Below are positions 1-9,668 of a DNA stretch of 64,000 bases, piece by piece. The notes beneath the pieces are model-generated. The model had not been told where the DNA came from, ran no database searches, and saw nothing but the letters and a program-made list of their open reading frames with translations. The position numbers and the translations under genes are program-made. Source of the stretch: Flavobacterium coralii (lineage in GTDB: Bacteria; Bacteroidota; Bacteroidia; Flavobacteriales; Flavobacteriaceae); contig NZ_JAHDIU010000007.1 of NCBI RefSeq assembly GCF_019891545.1, positions 1-64,000 of the forward strand, read 5' to 3'. Position 1 is the first letter of the stretch, and every line of letters begins with the position of its first letter.

Positions 1-1720
1 GTACCTGTACCGCCGGTTACTGTTAAATCAACAGTACCGTTGCTGCCACCGTTGCAGCTTACATTAGTAGCTACACCCGCAGCTGAAAGTACAGTTGGCT
101 CTGTAATAGTTACAGAAGCTGTACCTGTACAACCGTTGGCATCAGTTACCGTTACAGTATATGTACCGGCTGAAAGGCCTGTAAGGTCTTCTGTTACAGC
201 ACTGTTACTCCATACAAAAGTATAAGGAGCTGTACCGCCTGTTACAGTTATATCTGCTGATCCGTTACTGCCTCCGTTACAAGCAACATTAACTTGAGAT
301 GTTACTGAAACAGATGGTGCAGGCGGAGCAGTAATTGTTACGCTGTCAGTAGCTGTACATCCGTTTGCGTCGGTTACAGTTACAGAGTATGTTCCTGCCG
401 CAAGGCCGGTTACAGAAGCTGTTATAGCTCCGTTACTCCATAAGTAGGTGTATCCGGCTGTACCGCCTGTTACACTTACTGTAGCCTCACCGTCATTGTT
501 AGCACATGTAGCGTTATTATCTACAACTGCTGATGCATTAAGAGCAGTTGGCTGTGTTACAGTAGCTGAAACTGTACCTGTACATCCGTTAGCATCGGTA
601 ATGGTTACAGAATAAGTACCTGCCGAAAGACCTGTCCTGTCTTCTGTAGTTACGCCAACACCCCAGTCAAAAGTATAAGGAGCAGTACCGCCTGTTGGTG
701 TAAGGTTTATTGCTCCTGTGTTACCACCGTTGCACGCCACATTGGTTACAACTGTTGTGCCCGATACTGCTGTTGTAGGCTCGATAACAGTAGCAGAAGC
801 TGTGCCTGTACATCCATTAGCGTCGGTAATTGTTACAGAATAAGTACCGGCTGAAAGGCCTGTCCTGTCTTCTGTAGTTACGCCACCACCCCAGTCAAAA
901 GTATAAGGAGCAGTACCGCCTGTTGGTGTAAGGTTTATTGCACCTGTGTTTCCACCGTTGCATGCTACATTGGTTACAACTGTTGTGCCCGATACTGCCG
1001 ATGTAGGCTCGGTAACAGTAGCTGAAACTGTACCTGTACATCCGTTAGCATCGGTTATGGTTACAGAATAAGTACCGGCTGAAAGGCCTGTCCTGTCTTC
1101 TGTAGTTATGCCACCACCCCAGTCAAAAGTATAAGGGCCTGTACCACCTGTTGGTGTAAGGTTTATTGCACCTGTGTTACCGCCGTTGCATGCTACATTG
1201 GTTACAACTGTTGTGCCCGATACTGCCGCTGTAGGCTCGGTAACAGTGGCTGAAACTGTACCTGTACATCCGTTGGCATCAGTTATGGTTACAGAATAAG
1301 TACCGGCTGTAAGGCCTGTCCTGTCTTCTGTGGTTATACCTCCACCCCAGTCAAAAGTATAAGGAGCAGTACCACCTGTTGGTGTAAGGTTTATTGCACC
1401 TGTGTTACCACCGTTGCACGCTATATTGGTTACAACTGTTGTACCTGATAATGCCGTTGTAGGCTCGGTTAAGGTTGCAGAAGCAGTAGCTGTACAGCTG
1501 TTTGCATCTGTTACAGTTACAGTATATGTACCTGCTGCAAGACCATTAATAGAAGCTGCTGTTGCACCATTACTCCATAAATAAGTATATGGGGCTGCAC
1601 CATTTGTTGCCGTAACCGTTAGGGCGCCTGTGGCTCCTCCGTTACACGCAATATTGGTTTGCGAACTTATTGAAGCATCTACACCTGAAACTGTTACGTT
1701 TACAGTGGTAGAAGCAGTTG
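1..1720 (-). repeat. Tandem 228-bp coding repeats (SprB repeat units)
   Basis: The same segment recurs with starts at 128, 356, 581, 809, 1037, 1265 and 1493. Spacing is 228 bp (76 codons), except one 225-bp interval (356 to 581). Sequence to the left of 128 is a further partial unit. The units from 581 to 1492 are nearly identical at DNA level, while the outer ones have diverged. This pattern suggests recent duplication or gene conversion in the core of the array. All units stay in frame. Confidence 0.9.
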
Positions 1721-3320
1721 CAAATCCGTCAGATACCTGTACAGTAAAGCTGTCGTTACCTGTGTAGTTAGCATTTGGTGTATAGGTTAAACCAACCGGA
1801 GTAACCTGGCCGCCATTACTTGAAGTACTGTAAGAAGCTGCCACAGTTCCGTTAGAAGCTGCTGAAGTTACACTCCACGTAAGGGTTTGGCCATTATTAG
1901 TATCATTTACTTGCAATAAGTTGTTTATAGAAACAGCAGTGCTGTTCTCACAAAGTGACAGTGCCTGGGTTGCCCCGCCTACAAAAGTTGGCGCACTGTT
2001 AGGGTTAGCAACAGTTACCGTAAATATTGTAGATGTACTGTTACATGTTGCAGTTTGTACCCTAACTGCTGCTACATATGTATTAGTAGGTGCGGTTGCG
2101 GGTACTGTTATAACTATTGGCGACGCCGGTAATGGCTGCGGAGTAGAAATGTTTGTAAAACCTGCAGCCAATGCCGTTGCCGACCATGTTATAGTATAGG
2201 TTACAGGGCTGTTAGTAGTTGCCGTATAAGGTAAATTTGCCGACGTAGAACCCTGAGGAACCGTAGGGCTTGTGCCAAGTGTTATGGTTGGCAAAGGATT
2301 TACCGTTATAGAGGCACTGCCATTCATGTCTTCCTGGCAACTGCCGCCATCGCTGGCTACAACTGTATAAGTACCTGCCGTAGTACGGGTACCAAACGAG
2401 ATATTGTTTCCTGTACCGACTACCGGAGACCCTGACGGGTTAGCCCCAAGGTAAAGCTGGTAAGAAACACCTACATCAGAATCGGCAAGGCCGATAAATA
2501 CGCCTGAACCTCCCTGGCAGAAAGAACCGCCACCGGTTACGTTATATACCGTTAAAGAACACGCAGGTGCATCAGGTGTAATATTAATACCTGAATAGTT
2601 TGATGGTAATATACCTAAATCAGTACTACCGCTATTTGTCCAGTTAGCAGGATTATTAATGGCTGCCCTTACAGTACTTGCAGTACCTGTAAGCGTGCCC
2701 GTATATTTATTGTAACCCACTTCAGGTCCCGGGTCAGGGAAAAGTGAAACACAGTTAACACCGTTTGTAAGCCCCGATGGAACTATAGATTCTGAACCAG
2801 CGTTAAGCGGCATAAGATCATTCCAAGTAGTGGTTGAATTATAGTTAGTACTGTTATAGTCACCATGCACACCCGAAATAAATGTAGGTGCAACGGGCCT
2901 TGCCCCGCTTGTACTTTGGTAGGCCAATATCTGGTCGCCACCAAGCAGGTTAAAGTTAACAGCAGAACCTGTAGGGTTTAACAGTGTAACCCCGTTTGAA
3001 GAGCCTGTAACCGTAAAGGTATTTGGTGCAGTTTCAACAACAGATACAATAGTACCTATTGTAGTTCCTGCGGGGATAACCCAGGATAAGTGAGGCTCAA
3101 ACTCATTGTTCCAGCCGGTTGCACTCCACCCTTCTTCGGTAAAATAAAGGGTTTCTCCGGCAGGCAGATCCTTTAAAGCAATAATGGAAAAACCATCAGA
3201 GCCGCTAAAGTTATAACCTATAAAGGCTATATCTCCCGCCGCCAGCGATTGTGCACGCATACCCGTGACTGCAAAGAGCCCGAGGAGCAGCATCAAATAA
3301 CAAGATAATTTTTGTTTCAT
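1..3320 (-). CDS. SprB-repeat surface/secreted protein, N-terminal 1106 residues (3' end outside window)
   Basis: Open from an ATG at 3320 to the left edge without a stop, so the C-terminus, where a T9SS sorting domain or gliding-associated CHU_C domain would be expected, is not visible. Residues 1-24 are a signal peptide (MKQKLSCYLMLLLGLFAVTG, then MRAQ). Residues about 25-255 form a lamin-tail/adhesin-like beta domain. Ig-like stretches follow, with a cadherin/tandem-95-like segment near 440-535. From about residue 535 onward there are SprB repeats of 76 residues with the signature CNGG.TGAINLTPTGGT.PYTF and TGL.AGTYSVTITDANGC. SprB repeats are typical of the F. johnsoniae gliding adhesin SprB and other T9SS cargo. 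The gene starts 16 bp after the substrate-binding-like gene and is likely co-transcribed with it and the tail-collar genes. Exposure at the cell surface is inferred. Confidence 0.85.
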   Translation of the reverse strand, partial: MKQKLSCYLMLLLGLFAVTGMRAQSLAAGDIAFIGYNFSGSDGFSIIALKDLPAGETLYFTEEGWSATGWNNEFEPHLSWVIPAGTTIGTIVSVVETAPNTFTVTGSSNGVTLLNPTGSAVNFNLLGGDQILAYQSTSGARPVAPTFISGVHGDYNSTNYNSTTTWNDLMPLNAGSESIVPSGLTNGVNCVSLFPDPGPEVGYNKYTGTLTGTASTVRAAINNPANWTNSGSTDLGILPSNYSGINITPDAPACSLTVYNVTGGGSFCQGGSGVFIGLADSDVGVSYQLYLGANPSGSPVVGTGNNISFGTRTTAGTYTVVASDGGSCQEDMNGSASITVNPLPTITLGTSPTVPQGSTSANLPYTATTNSPVTYTITWSATALAAGFTNISTPQPLPASPIVITVPATAPTNTYVAAVRVQTATCNSTSTIFTVTVANPNSAPTFVGGATQALSLCENSTAVSINNLLQVNDTNNGQTLTWSVTSAASNGTVAASYSTSSNGGQVTPVGLTYTPNANYTGNDSFTVQVSDGFATASTTVNVTVSGVDASISSQTNIACNGGATGALTVTATNGAAPYTYLWSNGATAASINGLAAGTYTVTVTDANSCTATASATLTEPTTALSGTTVVTNIACNGGNTGAINLTPTGGTAPYTFDWGGGITTEDRTGLTAGTYSVTITDANGCTGTVSATVTEPTAAVSGTTVVTNVACNGGNTGAINLTPTGGTGPYTFDWGGGITTEDRTGLSAGTYSVTITDANGCTGTVSATVTEPTSAVSGTTVVTNVACNGGNTGAINLTPTGGTAPYTFDWGGGVTTEDRTGLSAGTYSVTITDANGCTGTASATVIEPTTAVSGTTVVTNVACNGGNTGAINLTPTGGTAPYTFDWGVGVTTEDRTGLSAGTYSVTITDANGCTGTVSATVTQPTALNASAVVDNNATCANNDGEATVSVTGGTAGYTYLWSNGAITASVTGLAAGTYSVTVTDANGCTATDSVTITAPPAPSVSVTSQVNVACNGGSNGSADITVTGGTAPYTFVWSNSAVTEDLTGLSAGTYTVTVTDANGCTGTASVTITEPTVLSAAGVATNVSCNGGSNGTVDLTVTGGTG

Positions 3321-3336
3321 GTAAAGATTGGATTAA

Positions 3337-4467
3337 TTAATGACATAAGTAAGCGTTGTGCCAGCCCCCAAGCTTTGGAGGTACAGGCATTTGTAAAACC
3401 CTTTTCAGGAACCCCCCGTCATTTTTAAGGGTTTCAACCTGTTGAAATGAAAAATTGTTTTCGTCATAGGCAATTGTTTTAAATATATAATGGTTAAAAA
3501 ATGTTCTGTTGGTTTCTTTATCAATAGTTATAATGCCCCTGGGCCCTTCTATAGCACAATTGGCAATAGTGCTGCACATAGCATCATAAGATTCCGCTCC
3601 TTTGCCAATTATTTCGCTCAATAGCAAATATGATTCATAGCCCAGCATTGCAAAAACAGTTGGCTCTTCGTTATGCTTTTCTTTAAAGGATGTATAAAAA
3701 TCATCAGTAGCCATGCCGGGCATCCACGATGATACAACCAAAAATTCTCCTGCCGTATCTTGTTGAATAAAACCATTACTAATTGTAAATGGCGTTACAT
3801 AATAGGGATAGCTGCCAAGCAGCGAAGTATTGGATATAAAATCTTTATGCTCCTGTGCATACAAACCGCTGTGGAAGGCAACAACCGCATCGGGCGAAGC
3901 TGATGTTATAGCCTGTTCCATACATTCCGGCTCATTTTCCCGTGGTTGGAATGGTGTAATATAATGCCCTGAAAATTGAAGTCCTGCCTCAGCAATACCA
4001 CTTTCGAGCGCCATAAGCAAGCCATATCCGGCATCATAATATGACGTAGAAGTGCATATAGTATTGTACCCCTTTTCTTTTAGCGACCTGCCAAGCAGGT
4101 AAACCGATTCATTAAGTGCATAAGAGTTAATAAATACACCTTTTCTCTTTACAGAATTAAATGGCAGTGTGGCCCCCAGATCATTAACAATCAGTACAAT
4201 ATTATTCGATTCGGCATAACTGTACAGGTTATCAATATTGTTGTGCCCGGTAAAAGCAACAAAAACCTGCACATCGTCCTGCAAATGCATTTTCTGCATT
4301 TTGTCGATGGCAAGTTTATCATCATTCCCTATCCCAATACTCTCTATCAGAAATTTTACAGGCTGCTGCTTCAACTTTAAACCCTTTATAAAATCTGTCC
4401 CGATAGTTTTGTATTGTTCTGACAGCGGATATAAAACACCTATTTTTATCTGTTCACTGTTCATCAA
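3337..4467 (-). CDS. Periplasmic-binding-protein-fold (Peripla_BP_6-like) protein without signal peptide
   Basis: 376 residues resembling the type-1 periplasmic binding proteins of branched-chain amino acid ABC transporters. It opens with KIGVLYPLSEQYKTIGTDF, has a central segment around ESGIAEAGLQFSGHYITPF, and later LGYESYLLLSEII. In that family the mature domain follows a signal peptide, but here the protein begins directly with the mature-like strand (MMNSEQIKIGVLYP). Upstream DNA is a hairpin rather than a missed leader. No permease or ATPase gene is adjacent. It sits between two tail-collar genes and the SprB-repeat gene. Similar leaderless binding domains occur as AmiC-like cytoplasmic sensors, so a sensor or ligand-binding role is possible. 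The ligand is unknown. The fold call is good, the function is not. Confidence 0.7.
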   Translation of the reverse strand: MMNSEQIKIGVLYPLSEQYKTIGTDFIKGLKLKQQPVKFLIESIGIGNDDKLAIDKMQKMHLQDDVQVFVAFTGHNNIDNLYSYAESNNIVLIVNDLGATLPFNSVKRKGVFINSYALNESVYLLGRSLKEKGYNTICTSTSYYDAGYGLLMALESGIAEAGLQFSGHYITPFQPRENEPECMEQAITSASPDAVVAFHSGLYAQEHKDFISNTSLLGSYPYYVTPFTISNGFIQQDTAGEFLVVSSWMPGMATDDFYTSFKEKHNEEPTVFAMLGYESYLLLSEIIGKGAESYDAMCSTIANCAIEGPRGIITIDKETNRTFFNHYIFKTIAYDENNFSFQQVETLKNDGGFLKRVLQMPVPPKLGGWHNAYLCH

Positions 4468-4482
4468 AATATTTTTACAAAA

Positions 4483-4512
4483 CAGGCCGGGGCAAACCTG
4501 TTACCCCGGCCT
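4483..4512 (-). terminator. Hairpin between tail-collar and binding-protein genes (terminator or attenuator)
   Basis: GGCCGGGG at 4485-4492 pairs with CCCCGGCC at 4504-4511, giving an 8-bp all-GC stem with an 11-nt loop. On the minus strand it is followed by TGTTTTGT. It lies 6 bp after the stop of the second collar gene and ends about 17 bp before the next ATG. It therefore probably lowers, rather than abolishes, read-through into the downstream genes. Confidence 0.6.
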
Positions 4513-4517
4513 TATAA

Positions 4518-5108
4518 TTAATTATCTCTTGGCGGAAAAATACCGTACAAACATATACTCGTATATACACCAAGATATGGGTCGCGTATATAAGTACTAT
4601 TGTTATATCCTGAATTAGATGTACTGCCGGATATGGTGGAATGTGACGATATACCTCCTACTATATCATTATAGGTACCTCCTTCAGAAAATATATTAGG
4701 CGCACTACCGCCAGCCATAAAAGGCAGTGTTCCGCCATCTGTTACATTTATTCCCGGCCCTGCTCCTGTGGCAACTCTTGTTACAGTATTTATTGCTGCC
4801 ATACCACTTACCAATTGATGGCTATGAGAGGGGAGGTTACTTAGTAGCAAAGTAACCGTTTCAGCCCCTCCTTTTTCACCTCTTGTTACTTGTGAAAGGC
4901 CGGGACCTGTGCCGGGGTGTACAATTGAGCGTCCACGTAAATCCGGAAGGCCAAATGTAGTTTGCCCGTCTCCCCCATAAGTAGTGCCAAGCAACGAATA
5001 AAGAGCCTGGTTTTGGGATATTGGCAGTAGCTGCCCGTCGCAAAAGGCCCATCCTTTAGGTGGAAAATTAAATCCGAAGGCCTTAATTACTCCTATAAAT
5101 TCATCCAT
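4518..5108 (-). CDS. Phage tail-collar domain protein (MdpB-like), copy 2
   Basis: 196 residues, strongly similar to the neighbouring copy at 5172-5759. The N-terminal 60 residues carry the tail-collar signature: GWAFCDGQLLPISQNQAL, then SLLGTTYGGDG and TTFGLPDLRGR. The family (COG4675, 'microcystin-dependent protein') is related to the collar domain of short tail fibres. A middle part rich in Gly/Thr/Ser varies between the copies. The C-terminus returns to a conserved YIRDPYLGVYTSICLYGIFP. There is no signal peptide or membrane segment. In Bacteroidetes these proteins usually occur as twins or triplets away from prophages. Their role is not established, so a phage origin should not be assumed from the name. 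Confidence 0.85.
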   Translation of the reverse strand: MDEFIGVIKAFGFNFPPKGWAFCDGQLLPISQNQALYSLLGTTYGGDGQTTFGLPDLRGRSIVHPGTGPGLSQVTRGEKGGAETVTLLLSNLPSHSHQLVSGMAAINTVTRVATGAGPGINVTDGGTLPFMAGGSAPNIFSEGGTYNDIVGGISSHSTISGSTSNSGYNNSTYIRDPYLGVYTSICLYGIFPPRDN

Positions 5109-5171
5109 GTGTATTTCTGATTATAATTAATAATTAAATATTGCAGCTATTAACATACAATATTGCCTTTT

Positions 5172-5759
5172 TTAGTTCCTGGAAGGATATATTCCATATA
5201 TACATATGCAGGTATAAATACCTAAATATGGGCTTCTTATAGAAAATGGCTGGCTACCGCCTGCCGCTCCTGTAGCGCCACTTATATAGCTTTGGCTTGT
5301 AATACCGCCTACAGTATCTGTTGGCGTGGCCGATTCTGAATACATATTAGGTGCAGAACCTCCTGCAGCAAACGGATAAGTCCCGTTATCCGGCACATTA
5401 ACTAAAGGATCTCCGGCTACATTTACCTGCGTAGTTGTTGTTACAACTGCCTGTCCGTCAACTAAAACGTGGTTATGTGCAGGCATGTTAAGCACAGTTA
5501 GGGTTTCTGTTTCAGTCCCTCCCATTTGTCCCCATCTTATAGTGCTGAATCCGGGGCCTGTACCCGGGTGTACAATAGAGCGTCCCCGTAAATCAGGAAG
5601 GCCAAAAGTAGTGCGGCCGTCTCCGCCAAAGGTTGTTCCTAATAACGAAAAAAGCGCTGTGTTAGAAGAAATAGCCATTAACTGGCCGTCACAAAATGCC
5701 CACCCGCGTGGTGCGAAATTAAAGCCGAAAGCTTTGATTGCTCCCATAATCTCATCCAT
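5172..5759 (-). CDS. Phage tail-collar domain protein (MdpB-like), copy 1
   Basis: 195 residues and the first gene of the minus-strand cluster. The collar motif reads GWAFCDGQLMAISSNTALF, followed by SLLGTTFGGDG and TTFGLPDLRGRSIVHPGTG. Residues about 75-180 are the variable beta-rich part, and the C-terminus is SPYLGIYTCICIYGIYPSRN. It shares start context (MDE.(I/M)G.IKAFGFNF), length and both conserved ends with copy 2, so the pair arose by duplication. The 63-bp gap between the copies is AT-rich and holds no clear promoter. No capsid, sheath, baseplate or lysis genes are near. Confidence 0.85.
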   Translation of the reverse strand: MDEIMGAIKAFGFNFAPRGWAFCDGQLMAISSNTALFSLLGTTFGGDGRTTFGLPDLRGRSIVHPGTGPGFSTIRWGQMGGTETETLTVLNMPAHNHVLVDGQAVVTTTTQVNVAGDPLVNVPDNGTYPFAAGGSAPNMYSESATPTDTVGGITSQSYISGATGAAGGSQPFSIRSPYLGIYTCICIYGIYPSRN

Positions 5760-6130
5760 AATTGTTTAGATTTATTGGTTAATAATATTTTTTAGTTAAA
5801 AGTACCGTAGTACCCTGGATACATTGAACGCATTTATACCCGTTTTATAAAAACCGGTAAAAACACTTAATGCTGTAATTACAAAAAGTATATATAATTA
5901 AATAATAATTACAGAAAATACTGCAACTACAGCGTTATAGTAACTCTGCTAATATAAATAACATTTTATTATAATTAACATTTCATATTATATTTTTTAA
6001 GATAAAAAAGCATTCACAGGTAACTATATAACATAATAAGTAGTATATCTAAAAAGTTTTAAACATATTTAACAACAAAAAAAGCAGCTTAAATAAAGCT
6101 GCTTTTTGTAATATTTAATGTAAGTATCAA
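5760..6130. other. AT-rich intergenic region between tail-collar cluster and gdhA
   Basis: This 371-bp stretch has no plausible gene. The only clear element is the terminator at 6079-6107. The promoter of the minus-strand tail-collar cluster must lie here, but no exact TAnnTTTG box was found upstream of 5759. A short GTAC-CGTA-GTAC inverted repeat lies near 5802-5813. Confidence 0.7.
6079..6107 (-). terminator. Intrinsic terminator of gdhA
   Basis: AAAAAGCAGCTT pairs with AAGCTGCTTTTT around a 5-nt AAATA loop, giving a T-run in the minus direction. It starts 24 bp beyond the gdhA stop codon. Confidence 0.85.
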
Positions 6131-7486
<1,356 letters not shown>

Positions 7487-7497
7487 TTAGTGTTTAA

Positions 7498-7509
7498 GAA
7501 AACGTTTTC
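7498..7509. promoter_or_regulatory. Palindrome in gdhA leader (candidate operator)
   Basis: GAAAACGTTTTC is a perfect 12-bp palindrome lying between the -7 box (7522-7529) and the gdhA start (7474). Its central CG and symmetric form resemble LacI/GalR-type half-sites. No regulator gene is nearby, so function is inferred from position only. Confidence 0.4.
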
Positions 7510-7521
7510 GTTAATTACCGG

Positions 7522-7529
7522 CAAATATA
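7522..7529 (-). promoter_or_regulatory. -7 box of gdhA promoter
   Basis: Minus-strand TATATTTG matches the Bacteroidetes -7 consensus TAnnTTTG exactly and lies 47 bp upstream of the gdhA ATG. No matching -33 TTG is obvious. Confidence 0.55.
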
Positions 7530-7626
7530 CATTTTTCTTATATACAGCTATATAATTTTGCCGATTGTTTATTTTTAAACCGTTATACTGTTAATGTTTT
7601 GCACAGCAACAGGTTAAAGCTGTATT

Positions 7627-8772
7627 TTATGCGTTAAAAGCCTGCTCCAGGTCGGCAATTAGGTCGTCTATATCCTCTACCCCAACGCTAAGCCTTACCA
7701 TATCATCTGTAATGCCAAGTGCTTTCCTGTTTTCTTCGGGTATAGAGGCGTGTGTCATTAGCGCAGGGTGGTTGGCTAAAGACTCAACTCCGCCCAACGA
7801 TTCTGCCAGTGTAAACACCTTTACCCTCTCTAAAAAGGCAATACTATCTTCCTTTTTACCCGATTTAAAGGTAAAGGTCACCATCCCGCCAAAGCCACCT
7901 TTCATCTGCTTTTTGGCAATGCTGTTATAGGGATGGCTTTCAAGCCCCGGGTAAAACACTTTACCTACCGCCGGGTGCTGCTCTAAATATTCGGCAACTT
8001 TTTGACCGTTTTCGCAATGGCGCTGCATGCGCAGGTGCAGGGTTTTGATGCCCCTAAGCACCAGGTAGCTGTCCTGAGGCCCAAGTGTGGCGCCGGTAGC
8101 AAACTGTGCAAAATGTAGCTTTTCGCCCAGCTCTTCGGTTTTTGCAACAAGTGCCCCCGCTATAACATCACTATGTCCGCCAAGGTATTTGGTGGCGCTG
8201 TGCATAACAATATCGGCACCCATGTTAAGGGGCTGCTGCAGGTATGGTGTTGCAAAAGTGTTATCTACTGCAAACAGCACCTGCTTTTCTTTGCATATAG
8301 CGGCAATAGCCTCTATATCGGCAAGCTTCATCAGCGGGTTGGTTGGCGTTTCTACCCAAACCAGCTTAGTATTTTCATTAAAAAGGCTTTTAAACTTATC
8401 AAGGTCATTCATATCCACAAAGTGGAACTTAATACCAAAGTGGCTGTATATGCGGCTGAACATACGGTAAGTACCGCCATACAGGTCGTCCATTGCAATA
8501 ACCTCATCATTAGGCTTCAGCAGTTTCATAACACAATCGGTAGCGGCAAGCCCCGATGAAAAGGCAAGTCCGCGTGCGCCATTCTCTATACTGGCAAGTG
8601 CATTTTCCAGAGCGGTGCGCGTGGGGTTTGCCGCACGGCTGTACTCGTAACCGCTGTGAACGCCCGGGCTGGTTTGTGCAAATGTAGATGTCTGGAATAC
8701 GGGAGGCATTACAGCGCCTGTAGCAGGTTCGTGCTGCTGCCCTCCATGAATGGCTTTTGTGTTAAATTTCAT
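7627..8772 (-). CDS. Cystathionine gamma-synthase/gamma-lyase family PLP enzyme
   Basis: 381 residues from the chosen ATG. It is a fold-type I enzyme of the Cys/Met metabolism family (MetB/MetC/CGL), acting on O-acyl-homoserine or cystathionine. The PLP lysine is K195 in HSATKYLGGHSDVIAGA. D170 in FAVDNTFATP contacts the pyridine nitrogen, and YEYSRAANPTR (42-52) supplies phosphate-binding residues. The longest ORF would add 12 residues (start 8808), but an exact -7 box at 8806-8813 overlaps that start, so MKFNTKAIHGG is preferred. Synthase and lyase are not separable from sequence by eye. The gene is monocistronic and divergent from the lipoprotein gene at 8874. Confidence 0.9.
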   Translation of the reverse strand: MKFNTKAIHGGQQHEPATGAVMPPVFQTSTFAQTSPGVHSGYEYSRAANPTRTALENALASIENGARGLAFSSGLAATDCVMKLLKPNDEVIAMDDLYGGTYRMFSRIYSHFGIKFHFVDMNDLDKFKSLFNENTKLVWVETPTNPLMKLADIEAIAAICKEKQVLFAVDNTFATPYLQQPLNMGADIVMHSATKYLGGHSDVIAGALVAKTEELGEKLHFAQFATGATLGPQDSYLVLRGIKTLHLRMQRHCENGQKVAEYLEQHPAVGKVFYPGLESHPYNSIAKKQMKGGFGGMVTFTFKSGKKEDSIAFLERVKVFTLAESLGGVESLANHPALMTHASIPEENRKALGITDDMVRLSVGVEDIDDLIADLEQAFNA

Positions 8773-8805
8773 ATAATTTAAATTCGTGTTTATATAAATT
8801 TTGAG

Positions 8806-8813
8806 CAAATTTA
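8806..8813 (-). promoter_or_regulatory. -7 box of the cystathionine enzyme gene
   Basis: Minus-strand TAAATTTG fits TAnnTTTG exactly and places transcription start near 8801, about 28 nt before the chosen ATG at 8772. It excludes the longer 393-residue reading. Confidence 0.5.
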
Positions 8814-8873
8814 CTGGAATTTGTTTATCCTTGCATAAGGATTTACCCCCTTTTACAAAACAATAACATTATT

Positions 8874-9668
8874 ATGAAACATTACATAGCCCTGTTTATT
8901 GCTGCTTTTTTACTGTATGGCTGCAAGGATGAGAAAAAGAATACCGATGAAAACGAAGCCATTGAAAATGAAGCAGTAAAGCCACTAATCTTTGAAACCC
9001 GTTACTACAAGCAAACCAGCGATACCGACTGTAAGGAAAACTGCCCTATGGTAACTATAGAAGTACCGGAAGCCGCAGGCAGGCAGCCTGCTGCCGACAG
9101 CATTAACAAGCGCGTATTTGAGGTAGTGCGCTCTATAGTATATTTTGGAGAGAAGCCGTATCAGGCTAATTCTTATGATGAGATTATGAATTCTTTCATG
9201 AAATCGTATAAAGAACTGAAACGTGATTATCCAAAAGAAACCCTGGGCTGGGAAGGCAGGATTAAGGGTGAGGTTAGCTATAAAACCGACAGCATAATAA
9301 ATATAAAGCTGAACAATTATATGTACACTGGCGGCGCGCATGGTTATGAGGGCAACCGTTCGCTTTTGTTTGACCCCGCCACCGGGCACAGCCTTACCCA
9401 CCGCGACCTATTTAACGATGTTAAGGGCTTTACTGATTATGCCGAAAAGCAGTTCAGGAAAAAGTTTAAAATAAATGAAATGCAGCCTATCAACGGTACC
9501 GGTTTTTTATTTGAAGATGAAACCTTTGCACTGCCTCAAGCCATGTTCTTTACCAAAGAAGGCCTTTTGCTATACTACAACACCTATGAAATTTCATCGT
9601 ATGCCGAAGGCCCTAAAGAGCTGCTGTTGCCTTATAAAGATATTAAGCAATACCTGAAAAGGATGTAA
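8874..9668 (+). CDS. DUF3298 (RsiV-like) domain lipoprotein
   Basis: 264 residues. The N-terminus is a lipoprotein signal with the lipobox ending LLYGC (Cys17), followed by a charged linker rich in K, D, E and N. The C-terminal part around NIKLNNYMYTGGAHGYEGNRS and FDPATGHSLTHRDLF, then LLYYNTYEISSYAEGP, is the DUF3298 pattern. It is usually preceded by a DUF4163-like region, as here. Such proteins are periplasmic or outer-membrane lipoproteins, and in Bacillus RsiV the domain binds lysozyme. No sigma factor is adjacent here, so a sensing role is not shown. Its stop codon directly abuts that of the convergent phosphatase gene. Confidence 0.8.
   Translation: MKHYIALFIAAFLLYGCKDEKKNTDENEAIENEAVKPLIFETRYYKQTSDTDCKENCPMVTIEVPEAAGRQPAADSINKRVFEVVRSIVYFGEKPYQANSYDEIMNSFMKSYKELKRDYPKETLGWEGRIKGEVSYKTDSIINIKLNNYMYTGGAHGYEGNRSLLFDPATGHSLTHRDLFNDVKGFTDYAEKQFRKKFKINEMQPINGTGFLFEDETFALPQAMFFTKEGLLLYYNTYEISSYAEGPKELLLPYKDIKQYLKRM

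Noticed and set aside
128-1720. Regular spacing of about 228 bp considered as a CRISPR-like array.
   Set aside because: The unit is 228 bp, stays in one open frame on the minus strand and encodes SprB repeats; there are no short direct repeats with unique spacers.
40-2199. Plus-strand ORFs at 40-225, 1402-1584 and 1921-2199.
   Set aside because: They are antisense to the SprB-repeat gene and reflect the Thr/Val-rich mirror of its coding sequence; no start signals.
4518-5759. Tail-collar proteins taken as evidence for a prophage.
   Set aside because: No structural, lysis, integrase or packaging genes within the window; this collar family is commonly found outside phages in Bacteroidetes.
8773-8808. 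Longer start (8808) for the cystathionine enzyme.
   Set aside because: The added residues are not family-like and their coding sequence overlaps an exact -7 promoter box.
8773-8873. Possible SAM or cobalamin riboswitch before the Cys/Met-metabolism gene.
   Set aside because: The predicted leader is only about 28 nt, too short for either aptamer, and no conserved helices are visible.
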